DNA from: a virus
Virus record (IMG/VR): IMGVR_UViG_3300026484_000390
Span: 1-64,000 of that record
DNA: 64,000 nt
Direction: 5' to 3' (one strand)
Shown here piece after piece: positions 33,964 through 41,592 of this stretch. The first letter of the stretch is position 1, and each line of letters opens with the position of its first letter. The position numbers were made by a program, and so were the translations under genes. The notes under the pieces are model-generated. The model did not search any database and was not told the origin of the DNA. It was given only the letters and a program-made list of their open reading frames with translations.

Positions 33964-34152
33964 ATTAGAAATACTCTTGAAATTGTCGAAAATCCAGAGG
34001 AAATATTTATAGTTATAAGTATTTTCAAAAAATATAATGGTAATGACTTTCTAGAAGCAAAATATGTTGAAAACTTAAATGAATCACAACAAAGTAGAAC
34101 GACAAATATGTTAGTACAAGACTTTTTTATTACAAGGATTTATTATAAGTAA
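33964..34152 (+). pseudogene. Open frame without start, gene remnant
   Basis: 62 codons from TGA to TAA with coding character (EIVENPEEIFIVISIFKKYN, then FLEAKYVENLNESQQ) but no ATG/GTG/TTG at its head. The start was probably lost by a frameshift near 33960, where the upstream frame reads HFTNKKPLKSLN. Confidence 0.45.
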
Positions 34153-34160
34153 GAGAAATT

Positions 34161-34460
34161 ATGAAATATTTACACAGAATTATATTTTTTGGAGGATTGT
34201 TTATTATGTTTAAAAATTATACAGTGGGAAGTTTTAAAGTAGAAATAGCATTTTGGGTTCTTGGTTTAGTAACATTAAGTAAATTTGCATCAGCCGGAAC
34301 AGTTTTACAAATAATGGGTGCTACAGATTTACCTTTTCTATTCAACTTAAATGATGGGTTTGTATTATTTTTAAGTATGATAGGAACTTTTAGATTAATG
34401 TATGCCACTACTAAATACTTTAATATTACTCCAAAAATAAAGGAAGATAATGGCAAATAA
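34161..34460 (+). CDS. Small membrane protein (99 aa)
   Basis: Three hydrophobic segments (IIFFGGLFIMF, IAFWVLGLVTLSKFASAG, GFVLFLSMIGTFRLMY). RBS AGAGAAA. Unknown function. Confidence 0.66.
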   Translation: MKYLHRIIFFGGLFIMFKNYTVGSFKVEIAFWVLGLVTLSKFASAGTVLQIMGATDLPFLFNLNDGFVLFLSMIGTFRLMYATTKYFNITPKIKEDNGK

Positions 34461-34512
34461 ATTAGAAATTAAAAACTGCATTTTACCCAAAACAAATGGA
34501 GATTCAATATAA
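34450..34512 (+). CDS. Possible 20-residue peptide
   Basis: ATG inside the end of 34161 gene with RBS AAGGAAG; TAA overlaps the next ATG at 34512. May serve only to couple translation. Confidence 0.35.
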   Translation: MANKLEIKNCILPKTNGDSI

Positions 34513-34721
34513 TGAGTTGGAATTCAATGGAAAATCAAGAGAAGAGAGCAAAAGAGTGTGAAACAAGACTTATAGAAAAAATAGAACTTCTTAAAAAATC
34601 TCAAGAAAGCTATAATATATGGAATGGTTTTAGAACAGATAATGGGTACAAAGAGTCAATAGAACAGTTGGAAATACAACTTACAGATTTTCAAATAAAA
34701 AATGTTGATTTATTAATATAA
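34512..34721 (+). CDS. Small helical protein (69 aa)
   Basis: Coiled-coil-like (ENQEKRAKECETRLIEKIEL). Unknown. Confidence 0.58.
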   Translation: MSWNSMENQEKRAKECETRLIEKIELLKKSQESYNIWNGFRTDNGYKESIEQLEIQLTDFQIKNVDLLI

Positions 34722-34731
34722 AGGAAATTAA

Positions 34732-34914
34732 ATGGAAATTAAAAAAACAGAGAAAGAAATTCTAGAAACAGAATATAAAAAAAATAAACAAAGAGAACAA
34801 AATGCCAAATTGATGCCGAATCTTAAAACAGCACATAAACTGTACAAAATTCAAACTGAAAACGCTAAACGAAAATTAGAAAAATGCATTTCTGAAAATA
34901 TAAAGGAAATTTGA
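34732..34914 (+). CDS. Small basic coiled-coil protein (60 aa)
   Basis: Lys/Glu-rich helix, RBS AAAGGAAA. Similar in style to its upstream neighbour. Unknown. Confidence 0.56.
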   Translation: MEIKKTEKEILETEYKKNKQREQNAKLMPNLKTAHKLYKIQTENAKRKLEKCISENIKEI

Positions 34915-35277
34915 ATGACAGCAGGTAAATATTTTACAACACCAATTGCAAGGTTTGCAACAAGACCAGGTGGAGGAGGATTAGACAAATATAAAGAAGG
35001 AACTCCAGAAAATGAAAAACTTCCTAATGAGACACCAGATTTAATTATGGGAACTCTTATGCAAAGTGGTGCTCATTTATTAAAAAGTGATTGGATTTAT
35101 GAAATGGTTATGAATGAAATGACTGGTGTTATCGAACTTAGAGAAGTCGGAAGAAGTGTAATAGGTAAAAAATGGTTTATGGAATATCATACAATTCCTT
35201 TATATCACGGAAACAGAGTTTGGTTAAGTAGAGATGAATTAAAAGATTTAGAAGAACAAGAAAGAGAGGAAGCATAA
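34915..35277 (+). CDS. Early protein of unknown function (120 aa)
   Basis: GGGG turn near residue 20, aromatic-rich middle (GKKWFMEYHTIPLYHGNRVW) and a Glu-rich end. RBS AAAGGAAA. Coupled by TAATG to the next gene. Confidence 0.62.
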   Translation: MTAGKYFTTPIARFATRPGGGGLDKYKEGTPENEKLPNETPDLIMGTLMQSGAHLLKSDWIYEMVMNEMTGVIELREVGRSVIGKKWFMEYHTIPLYHGNRVWLSRDELKDLEEQEREEA

Positions 35278-35648
35278 TGTCAGGTTATGAATTATTACAA
35301 CAAGGACTAAAAAATCTTGACAGAGAAGAAGCAAGGAAATATTATAATGCGTATAAACAATGGGGTATGGGTGAGCATAAGAGTCCAGTTGATGCCATTT
35401 TCGATTTAATTGAAAAATCAGAAGAAACAATTTATAAGATTAAAATAATTAGAAAAGACACTGATACTCAATATAAGAAAAAGATTTATGAAACCTTTAA
35501 CAAATATATAAAATACGGGAAGGATTTTCATAAAAGGTTTCATAATATAAAACACTATAATAACTTAGAAACCTATGTTGAACACTATAAGATGATTACT
35601 GGCAAATGGATAAAGATAGATATACCAGAAGAATTTAGGGAGAATTAA
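35277..35648 (+). CDS. Early protein of unknown function (123 aa)
   Basis: Helical, Lys/Tyr/His rich; no recognised motif. Confidence 0.62.
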   Translation: MSGYELLQQGLKNLDREEARKYYNAYKQWGMGEHKSPVDAIFDLIEKSEETIYKIKIIRKDTDTQYKKKIYETFNKYIKYGKDFHKRFHNIKHYNNLETYVEHYKMITGKWIKIDIPEEFREN

Positions 35649-35664
35649 AAAGTCAGATTACAAA

Positions 35665-35760
35665 ATGCTTAAAGGGAAACTTGGACTAACAGAACTATTA
35701 AAAGAAGAAATTGCTAAAGATTTTAGACAATTATTCAGACTTAGAAGAACTTCTTTATAA
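35665..35760 (+). CDS. Possible 31-residue peptide
   Basis: ATG with RBS-poor context, MLKGKLGLTELLKEEIAKDF, basic end. May be a truncated gene tail. Confidence 0.35.
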   Translation: MLKGKLGLTELLKEEIAKDFRQLFRLRRTSL

Positions 35761-35797
35761 ATAGGAAGTTTTAAGTCCCTTTTAAGAGTTTTTTTGT

Positions 35798-35803
35798 TAT
35801 AAT
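35798..35803 (+). promoter_or_regulatory. Early promoter TATAAT
   Basis: TTAAGAGTTTTTTTGTTATAAT, with the T-rich -16 region seen in Campylobacter promoters. Confidence 0.68.
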
Positions 35804-35827
35804 TATTTATATAAAAGGATATAAAAA

Positions 35828-37294
35828 ATGAATAAATATTTTAGAGATATAAAAGACCCCAGTATAAATGAGCTTATTTATTGGTTTATGGTTGAATACA
35901 CAGAGTTAGTTGATGATATGCAAGAAAGTTATCATGCAGTAACAACAAATGAGCCTAATCCATATCATACAGGTGATAACTCAATTTGGACGCACACTAT
36001 GTTGGTTTGCCAAAGAGCAGAAATATTTGATGTTCAAAAAATAAATAAGATTTGTGCTTTATTGCATGATATCGGGAAACCAATGGCACGAGAAGTTATC
36101 CCTTTTGAGGCAAAAAAACCGATTCACTCAGATTTAAATGAGTTAAGAAAAGATTCTGGAATGAATAGGGTAATGCCAAAGTCAGGATTGAAGAGCCACT
36201 TTAGAGGCCACGAGGGACTTTCTTTTTATCTAGCTATTGAACCTTTAAATAGACTAAAAGATTTAGGCGTACTTACAAGAAAAGAAGTAGAACAATGTTT
36301 AATTATTATAAGCAAGCATGGTCAATTATTTAATTACATAACTGATGATGGTGAAATGAGAAAACCCGAAAAATTATTTTCTCATTTTATAAGTGAGGAA
36401 AAGATAATAAATTACAAAACAGAAGTTCTTGAAAATTATACATTACTTAAAAGAGAAGTTGAAGAATATTTTAAAGACGAGATGTTTCTTTTTAATGCTT
36501 TAGTAACTCAAGTAAAATGTGACAGTCTTGGAAGATTCTTTTCATCCTCTGACGGTAGAAAAAACAAAGCTTTTAGATTAGGAACTGAAATTTTTACTAA
36601 TGCTCAATTTATTGAATATATTATTACTAAATTAAGAAAACCAAGAAAACGAGTTTTACAAAAAGCAGAATTAATGGTTTTAGTTGGTGTTCCAGGTTCA
36701 GGAAAAAGTTCATTTTTAGAAATATTAGCACAAGATGGAATTTTAGATGGATATGCAGTTTTATCAAGAGACAATGTTTTAATGGAATATGCCAAAGCAA
36801 ATGAAATTATAGGTAAAAAAATTAAATGTGATAACTGTAACTTAAATGAAGAAGTTATTGATTATGCTTTAGATGGTGTTAGAAAAGAAGATATTAATCT
36901 TGGGAAATGTCAAGCTAAAGGTTGTAAAGATGGATACAAAATTGTTGAAAATTATTCGGATGTTTGGAAGCAGCTAACTGATGAAGATCAAAAAGAAATT
37001 GATAAAATTCTTGAAGGTACTTTTAAAGAAGCATTTGATAAAAAAGAAAATATGATTATAGATATGACGAATATGAGCAACAAAGGTCAAAGAAAATGGG
37101 TTAATAAATGTGGTAACAAATACAGAGCAAAAGCTATAGTATTTGCAACTGGATTTAAAGAGGTCAAAAGACGATTAGTTAAAAGACGAGACGAAACAGG
37201 TAAATGGATTAATCCAACAGTAATTAACAATATGATGAAAGGTTTTGGGATGCCAGTTAGAACAAACTTTACAGAAGTGGAGTTTGTACATTAA
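35828..37294 (+). CDS. HD-Pnk: HD phosphohydrolase fused to polynucleotide 5'-kinase
   Basis: 488 residues. The N-terminal HD domain shows WTHTMLVC, the central ALLHDIGKP (His-Asp) and FRGHEG with a later SKHG, giving the metal ligands. From about 280 the kinase begins: LMVLVGVPGSGKSSFLE is Walker A, VLSRDNVLME the acceptor side, MIIDMTNMSNKGQRKW the D-x-T-N segment, and VKRRLVKRRDETGK the Arg-rich lid, as in T4 Pnkp. Between them is a zinc-like insertion CDNC with CQAKGC. Bacterial HD-Pnk enzymes remove 2',3'-cyclic or 3'-phosphates and phosphorylate 5'-OH RNA or DNA ends. With RNA ligase 1 at 28833 this makes a complete RNA end-healing and sealing pair, replacing the HAD-type phosphatase of T4 Pnkp. 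Confidence 0.85.
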   Translation: MNKYFRDIKDPSINELIYWFMVEYTELVDDMQESYHAVTTNEPNPYHTGDNSIWTHTMLVCQRAEIFDVQKINKICALLHDIGKPMAREVIPFEAKKPIHSDLNELRKDSGMNRVMPKSGLKSHFRGHEGLSFYLAIEPLNRLKDLGVLTRKEVEQCLIIISKHGQLFNYITDDGEMRKPEKLFSHFISEEKIINYKTEVLENYTLLKREVEEYFKDEMFLFNALVTQVKCDSLGRFFSSSDGRKNKAFRLGTEIFTNAQFIEYIITKLRKPRKRVLQKAELMVLVGVPGSGKSSFLEILAQDGILDGYAVLSRDNVLMEYAKANEIIGKKIKCDNCNLNEEVIDYALDGVRKEDINLGKCQAKGCKDGYKIVENYSDVWKQLTDEDQKEIDKILEGTFKEAFDKKENMIIDMTNMSNKGQRKWVNKCGNKYRAKAIVFATGFKEVKRRLVKRRDETGKWINPTVINNMMKGFGMPVRTNFTEVEFVH

Positions 37295-37545
37295 TGGGTA
37301 AAAAGAAATTCTATAGAGAATTAACTATTGATGGTAAAATTTATCAATATCATATAGGTGAACATTATATTAAAATTAAAAATTTTGGTTCTCAAATGTT
37401 CACTAAAAAAGATATTGGTTACGTTTGGAATGAAGGATGGAATCAAATTTGTGTAACACCTGGAATGATAGCAAATATGATAAAAGAAGTAAATAAATAT
37501 CCTCAAAAATTTCCAAATTTGGGTAAAGTTTGGCCAGAAGTTTAG
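37294..37545 (+). CDS. Small early protein (83 aa)
   Basis: MGKKKFYRELTIDGKIYQYH start; beta-rich with aromatic residues, PEV end. Coupled to HD-Pnk by TAATG. Unknown. Confidence 0.62.
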   Translation: MGKKKFYRELTIDGKIYQYHIGEHYIKIKNFGSQMFTKKDIGYVWNEGWNQICVTPGMIANMIKEVNKYPQKFPNLGKVWPEV

Positions 37546-37574
37546 TACTTAAAGTTATCTTAATGTTAATATGT

Positions 37575-37580
37575 TATAAT
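37575..37580 (+). promoter_or_regulatory. Early promoter TATAAT
   Basis: CTTAATGTTAATATGTTATAAT, followed by TATATAAAC. Confidence 0.72.
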
Positions 37581-37611
37581 TATATAAACAAACACATATT
37601 AGGATAACAAG

Positions 37612-38127
37612 ATGATAACAAGTACAGAAATTACACCAGAGTTTACAAGAGTTTTAAAAATATTTACACCAGACATAACAGAAGGTAGATTAAATGAAAA
37701 CCCATTTCAACCAGAATTAACCAGTTTAGATTTTGGTTTATATGAAGATGGTAGATTTAGATACACAGTGGAAAACGATAAAACCGTTTATGAAAGATTG
37801 ACAGCTAGTTTTGATGAGAATGAAAACAAAATTATTAAAACAGAGAAAATGATAATTGTTGATTTGCCTCTTTTAGCTTTATCTTTAGTTATTGAAAAAG
37901 ATACAGATTTAGAGGGTGCTTTGAAATTAATTAAATCATATGACCACTATACAGGTGCTATTGATGATGGTGCTCAGTACAGAGATGCAAATAATAGCAA
38001 TAAAAGAAAACTTAAAGATTTACTTGCAATGGGCGTTAAAGAAATTATTTGGAAAGATATTACATTAATGTTTAGTACTCCACAAGATTTAAGATTTAAT
38101 CTTGTTAAAATAAATGAAGGAAAATAA
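37612..38127 (+). CDS. Early protein of unknown function (171 aa)
   Basis: Acidic mixed alpha/beta protein; starts MITSTEITPEFTRVLKIFTP. A DGAQYRDANNSNKRK segment may be a loop. RBS AGGATAACAAG. No family. Confidence 0.67.
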   Translation: MITSTEITPEFTRVLKIFTPDITEGRLNENPFQPELTSLDFGLYEDGRFRYTVENDKTVYERLTASFDENENKIIKTEKMIIVDLPLLALSLVIEKDTDLEGALKLIKSYDHYTGAIDDGAQYRDANNSNKRKLKDLLAMGVKEIIWKDITLMFSTPQDLRFNLVKINEGK

Positions 38128-38128
38128 C

Positions 38129-38299
38129 ATGAAATTTACAACATTAGATAAAAATAATATAATGGCAGAAATAATTTTTAAGACTTTAAGATTTTTTGCT
38201 TATGGTTCTACCAAACAAAAAGCAGGTAGTAAATGTATAAGCGAAATGCAAGAATACATTGACTCTATGCAAGAAAAACTAAATGAAAATTTAGTTTAG
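38129..38299 (+). CDS. Small early protein (56 aa)
   Basis: ATG 38129 chosen with RBS GAAGGAAA; helical with Lys and Met. Unknown. Confidence 0.55.
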   Translation: MKFTTLDKNNIMAEIIFKTLRFFAYGSTKQKAGSKCISEMQEYIDSMQEKLNENLV

Positions 38300-38327
38300 T
38301 AGTATAAACAAAACAAAAGAAAAATAA

Positions 38328-38417
38328 ATGCAAGCAGTAATAGGTACAATAGCAGGTTTATCAGGGATAATAGGAATAATTGATTCGATAATTTCAATGA
38401 GATTTTGGGTAAAATAA
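38328..38417 (+). CDS. Small hydrophobic peptide (29 aa)
   Basis: MQAVIGTIAGLSGIIGIIDS is one glycine-rich membrane helix. Overlaps the next membrane-protein frame. Confidence 0.5.
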   Translation: MQAVIGTIAGLSGIIGIIDSIISMRFWVK

Positions 38418-38587
38418 CATTAGTAGTAATGACAATTTTAAAATTATTAGGAGTTATAACAGTGGCTTGGTTTGCAGGACCATTTACAGTAGGTGCAGTT
38501 AGTACTGGATTATGGATGTTAGTTGGTGGTTTAATTATGTTAGGAACAAGTATAGTAGTAGCAGCAGTTGGTAATGCTTTAATATAA
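38405..38587 (+). CDS. Small membrane protein (60 aa or 52 aa)
   Basis: Two hydrophobic helices (ILKLLGVITVAWFAGPF and MLVGGLIMLGTSIVVAAVG). TTG 38405 or ATG 38429 could start it. With the overlapping 29-residue peptide it forms a two-component membrane pair, reminiscent of small holin/toxin pairs, though no homology is claimed. Confidence 0.52.
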   Translation: MGKITLVVMTILKLLGVITVAWFAGPFTVGAVSTGLWMLVGGLIMLGTSIVVAAVGNALI

Positions 38588-38607
38588 AAAATTAAAAAGG
38601 GGAGAAT

Positions 38608-38997
38608 TTGTACATTTATGATATACAAATAGGTACAGAAAGAAATGAGTTAATTTCAGAAGAGGAATTAAGTAAAGTTAAATTAGTAGAACAATTTATT
38701 ACCGAAAAAGATTTGGATTCTTTTTACGAAAATCCCAAGGAATTTATTGATAAAAAATGTATTTTAAACACTCGAGAAGGTTGCAAAAGTCTATACTTAA
38801 TATTAACAGACCAAAGTGGTTGGGACACTTATGACTCTGCAATTTATTGTGCATATACAGAGAAACAAGCAATTCAATTATCGGAGGAAAAAATGGGGGG
38901 TTCATATCAACGTTATACTAACACAGCAAAGATAATCGGAACTGCAGAAGATTTTGTACAAACCGGAGATGTTGTTTCATCTTTTAATGCCGGATAG
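38608..38997 (+). CDS. Early protein of unknown function (129 aa)
   Basis: TTG start with RBS AAAGGGGAGA. Acidic; a QSGWDTYDSAIYCAYTEKQA segment resembles small phage proteins that couple a GWDTY turn to a helix. Unknown. Confidence 0.65.
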   Translation: MYIYDIQIGTERNELISEEELSKVKLVEQFITEKDLDSFYENPKEFIDKKCILNTREGCKSLYLILTDQSGWDTYDSAIYCAYTEKQAIQLSEEKMGGSYQRYTNTAKIIGTAEDFVQTGDVVSSFNAG

Positions 38998-39000
38998 GTA

Positions 39001-39105
39001 ATAGAATACGAACACTATAAAATTATACTTTATAGTAGATAAATGTACGATACAGGAAAATGAGATTTGTGTTTTGGGTAGTTTGTTATAGGGATTTCAA
39101 TAGAA
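39001..39105 (+). pseudogene. Decayed paralog of the DUF1653-like gene
   Basis: DNA strongly matches 40443-40540: CACTATAAA, then TATAGTAGATAAATGTA.GATACA.GAAAA.GAGATTTG, but frames are broken and no start is left. Confidence 0.6.
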
Positions 39106-39189
39106 AATATGTAGTATATTTAACACAGCATACAGATTCTTGGTATAATTTAACAACAGAATAGGAAATTAATACTTGGAAAAAGTAAT

Positions 39190-39354
39190 AAAGGTATAAT
39201 ACTTAATTCAGACATCAATGGTTCCTTAAACATCTATAGAAAGTTTCTAAATAAAAATGTAGTCGGTGATGTTCTAAGAAAAACTTTAGAGCCAGTCAAT
39301 ATAGGGTTAGTTGATGAACCCAATAAAGATAAACTTAAAAATTTCTTTGTCTAA
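39190..39354 (+). pseudogene. TnpB (IS605 OrfB) C-terminal remnant
   Basis: Reads ILNSDINGSLNIYRKFL and then GLVDEPNKDKL to a TAA. NxDINGxxNIxRK is the terminal RuvC-III signature of TnpB/Fanzor-type nucleases. About 55 codons remain of a roughly 400-codon gene; no start. A GTACTAA/TTAGTAC hairpin lies just downstream (about 39361-39376), where IS605 right ends carry a stem-loop. Confidence 0.68.
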
Positions 39355-39446
39355 AAGTTGAGTACTAACCTTAGTACAATCTTTATAGAAGAAAATTTAA
39401 TAGATTTTGCATCTTAATAGAATATATAAGGACTAAATATTCTTAT

Positions 39447-39482
39447 ATAATTTAGTGTTTTCTACATAATATAAAAGATTAT
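39447..39482 (+). repeat. Hairpin element with conserved loop, copy 2
   Basis: ATAAT-TT pairs imperfectly with AA-GATTAT; loop AGTGTTTTCTACA identical to copy 1 at 1424-1459. A further stem TGCAAT/ATTGCA with inner AGTTAT/ATGACT follows at 39498-39537. No gene lies between 39355 and 39580. Confidence 0.5.
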
Positions 39483-39553
39483 GGTTTAAGCTATTTGCAA
39501 TCCTCTTAGTTATAAAAGTAGTATGACTGGGAATTGCATAAAACAGATAGAAA

Positions 39554-39561
39554 TATAAATA
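39554..39561 (+). promoter_or_regulatory. Late promoter TATAAATA
   Basis: Exact TATAAATA 20 bases before the first of two capsid-targeted genes. Confidence 0.68.
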
Positions 39562-39580
39562 CTTATAAAGAAGTAATACA

Positions 39581-39880
39581 ATGCAAAAGTTTAGTGAATA
39601 CATTCAAGAGGGATTTTTAAATAAGATAAAAAATATTTTAAAAAATAAAACACCGGAAGAAAAAGAAATTGTATTTCTAGATTCAATTAAGAAGAATAAA
39701 AAAGGAAATTTTGTTTATTGGCTTTCTACTGAAGATTATAAAAAATATGTAGAAAATAAAGATTTTAAATTACAACATTCATATTCATCAGTAGGTAATT
39801 TGTTTGTTTCGAAATTTAATTACAAAGAAATATTTAAAAAAACTGGTTTAGTTGTAAAATCATTTGGTTTAAAGGAGTAA
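39581..39880 (+). CDS. Putative capsid-targeted internal protein 3
   Basis: 99 residues. Leader MQKFSEYIQE then Gly; cleavage predicted after Glu10 (I-Q-E before G). Mature part about 89 residues, very basic, beta-containing; no family. The first 46 bases including the RBS spacer are almost identical to those of the next gene, showing duplication of the leader only. Late promoter directly upstream. Confidence 0.74.
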   Translation: MQKFSEYIQEGFLNKIKNILKNKTPEEKEIVFLDSIKKNKKGNFVYWLSTEDYKKYVENKDFKLQHSYSSVGNLFVSKFNYKEIFKKTGLVVKSFGLKE

Positions 39881-39884
39881 TACA

Positions 39885-40427
39885 ATGCAAAAGTTTAGTG
39901 AATACATTCAAGAAGGATTTTTTAGTAGATTAAAAAATAAAATAAAAAACGCAGGTACAGATTTATATGAAGGAGCTCAATTTCTTAAAGGAGATGGTTT
40001 TCCGGAATATTTAATTAATATAACTAAAGTTGATAAAGCTGAAGATATTATTGAATACACTCAAGAAGATACTAAGGGAAAAATCACTAAAGAAACTTGT
40101 AAGTTTCAAGATTGGTTTGACTTTAATGATGTTTCTTGGTCTGATCCAGTTGATGAACCAAAAGGTTCAGGTGAAAAAGTTTGGAGAATGATGATTGATA
40201 ACAAAACTTCTAATATTGAAATTACTTTTGATAAAGGAACAAAATTAGAAGGTACTGGCGATAATGATTCTGATTTAAAACTTAAAAAACCAAAAACATT
40301 TTTTATTAAAACTCAAAAAAGAAGAGACAATAATCACGATTGTTATGTTTACTCTTCAAAAGAATTTAAAAATGATGAAAAATATGATGTTTGGCCTTTT
40401 TCAATAACAGGTTATAAGAAAATTTAA
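39885..40427 (+). CDS. Putative capsid-targeted internal protein 4
   Basis: 180 residues. Leader MQKFSEYIQE then Gly as in its neighbour; predicted cut after Glu10. Mature part 170 residues, Lys-rich, several WFDFNDVSW-type aromatic strands; no recognised motif. RBS AAAGGAG. The mature sequence is unlike 39581. Confidence 0.74.
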   Translation: MQKFSEYIQEGFFSRLKNKIKNAGTDLYEGAQFLKGDGFPEYLINITKVDKAEDIIEYTQEDTKGKITKETCKFQDWFDFNDVSWSDPVDEPKGSGEKVWRMMIDNKTSNIEITFDKGTKLEGTGDNDSDLKLKKPKTFFIKTQKRRDNNHDCYVYSSKEFKNDEKYDVWPFSITGYKKI

Positions 40428-40436
40428 AGGATTAAA

Positions 40437-40610
40437 GTGATATATCAACACTATAAAAATCACAAATCATATATTATAGTAGATAAATGTATGATACAAG
40501 AAAACGAGATTTGGGTTCTTGGTATTAGATATAAAGAATTTAATGGGGATATTTTCTTTGTTCGTTCAGAACAAGAATTCAATAAAAAATTTAAAAGAAA
40601 GGTTATATAA
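40437..40610 (+). CDS. DUF1653-like small protein (57 aa)
   Basis: GTG start (40437) with RBS AAAGGATT. IYQHYKNHKSYIIVDKCM and later FFVRSEQEF match the DUF1653 plan (Y-x-H-Y-K-x-x-x-Y, then WVRPxExF). Function unknown. A decayed copy lies at 39001. TAATG overlap with the phosphatase gene. Confidence 0.55.
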   Translation: MIYQHYKNHKSYIIVDKCMIQENEIWVLGIRYKEFNGDIFFVRSEQEFNKKFKRKVI

Positions 40611-41440
40611 TGAAATGGATAATCGGAGATGTACACGGATGTCTAAAAACATTACTAGCACTTATGGATAAAGTTGAAAGCCAAGATTCAGAAGCAGAGT
40701 TTATATTCTGTGGTGATTTTGTAGACCGTGGTCCAAGAAGTGCTGAAGTTGTAGATTTTATACTTAAAGGTGTAAAAGCAAAAGAATTTAAAGCAGTTAA
40801 GGGAAATCATGAAGGATTGATGTACAGTTATTTTCAGTCAAAATTTGAAAGTAATTGGACATCCAGAAATGGTGGCCCACAAACAATTCGTTCTTATAGA
40901 AATTATTATCCGGAAATGGATAACGAGGAACTAGAATTAAAAATGGAAGAAGATGCCGAATTTTTATACTCTCTTCCCCTATATTTAATTTTAGATGATG
41001 TTGATGATAGAAGAAGAAAATTACTTGTATCCCACGCACCTTGTCTGGATTTTATTGATGATTATTTAAGTTTATATGGGCTTAACGCTGCACCAGACGC
41101 TTCTGAAAAATATGAGGATAAGTTTGGGCTTCATGCTAGATGCCAAATAACAAAAATGGAAGAACTTTTTGATTGGAATAGACAACTGCCGGCTAATAAA
41201 TCAGAAAAATATTTTAATATTACTGGACATAACATCACTGGACATTTACTTGAAAGAAATGGAAAAATTGAAGGATATGATTCAGAAACAGAAGTTATAA
41301 TTAATATTGATAAAGGTTACGCTTGTATAGATACAGGTGCTTTTGTTAATTATGAATATAGTGAAACTTATGGTGGTAAAATGACAGCTATTAGCTTTCC
41401 AAATAAAGAAATTATACAGCAAGAAAATATTGAGGTATAA
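40610..41440 (+). CDS. PPP-type protein phosphatase (lambda-phosphatase-like)
   Basis: 276 residues. GDVHGCL (residues 6-12), GDFVDRGPRS (near 38) and KGNHEG (near 65) are the three PPP signatures; VSHAPC near 144 and a C-terminal GHNITGH follow. Closely resembles lambda and bacterial Ser/Thr or Tyr phosphatases and diadenosine-tetraphosphate hydrolases (ApaH). Would act in the host cytoplasm on phosphoproteins or Ap4A. About 75 bases of its 3' half are duplicated downstream at 41576-41649. Confidence 0.9.
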   Translation: MKWIIGDVHGCLKTLLALMDKVESQDSEAEFIFCGDFVDRGPRSAEVVDFILKGVKAKEFKAVKGNHEGLMYSYFQSKFESNWTSRNGGPQTIRSYRNYYPEMDNEELELKMEEDAEFLYSLPLYLILDDVDDRRRKLLVSHAPCLDFIDDYLSLYGLNAAPDASEKYEDKFGLHARCQITKMEELFDWNRQLPANKSEKYFNITGHNITGHLLERNGKIEGYDSETEVIINIDKGYACIDTGAFVNYEYSETYGGKMTAISFPNKEIIQQENIEV

Positions 41441-41453
41441 TATATAAAAACAA

Positions 41454-41592
41454 GGAGAAAAAAATTTAAAGATTTATTTCATCAGAGATACTGCCTGCAT
41501 TAGAAGGTAAGAATAGAGAATATACAGATATTACATATGAGTTGCCTTATAACACAAAATTGTCCGATATAAAACAAAAAATATTTTAATAT
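41454..41592 (+). pseudogene. Gene fragment without start
   Basis: An open frame reading EILPALEGKNREYTDITYEL and ending TAA at about 41590 lacks a start codon. It is flanked by the duplicated phosphatase fragment, so it was probably trapped by a recombination event. Confidence 0.4.
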
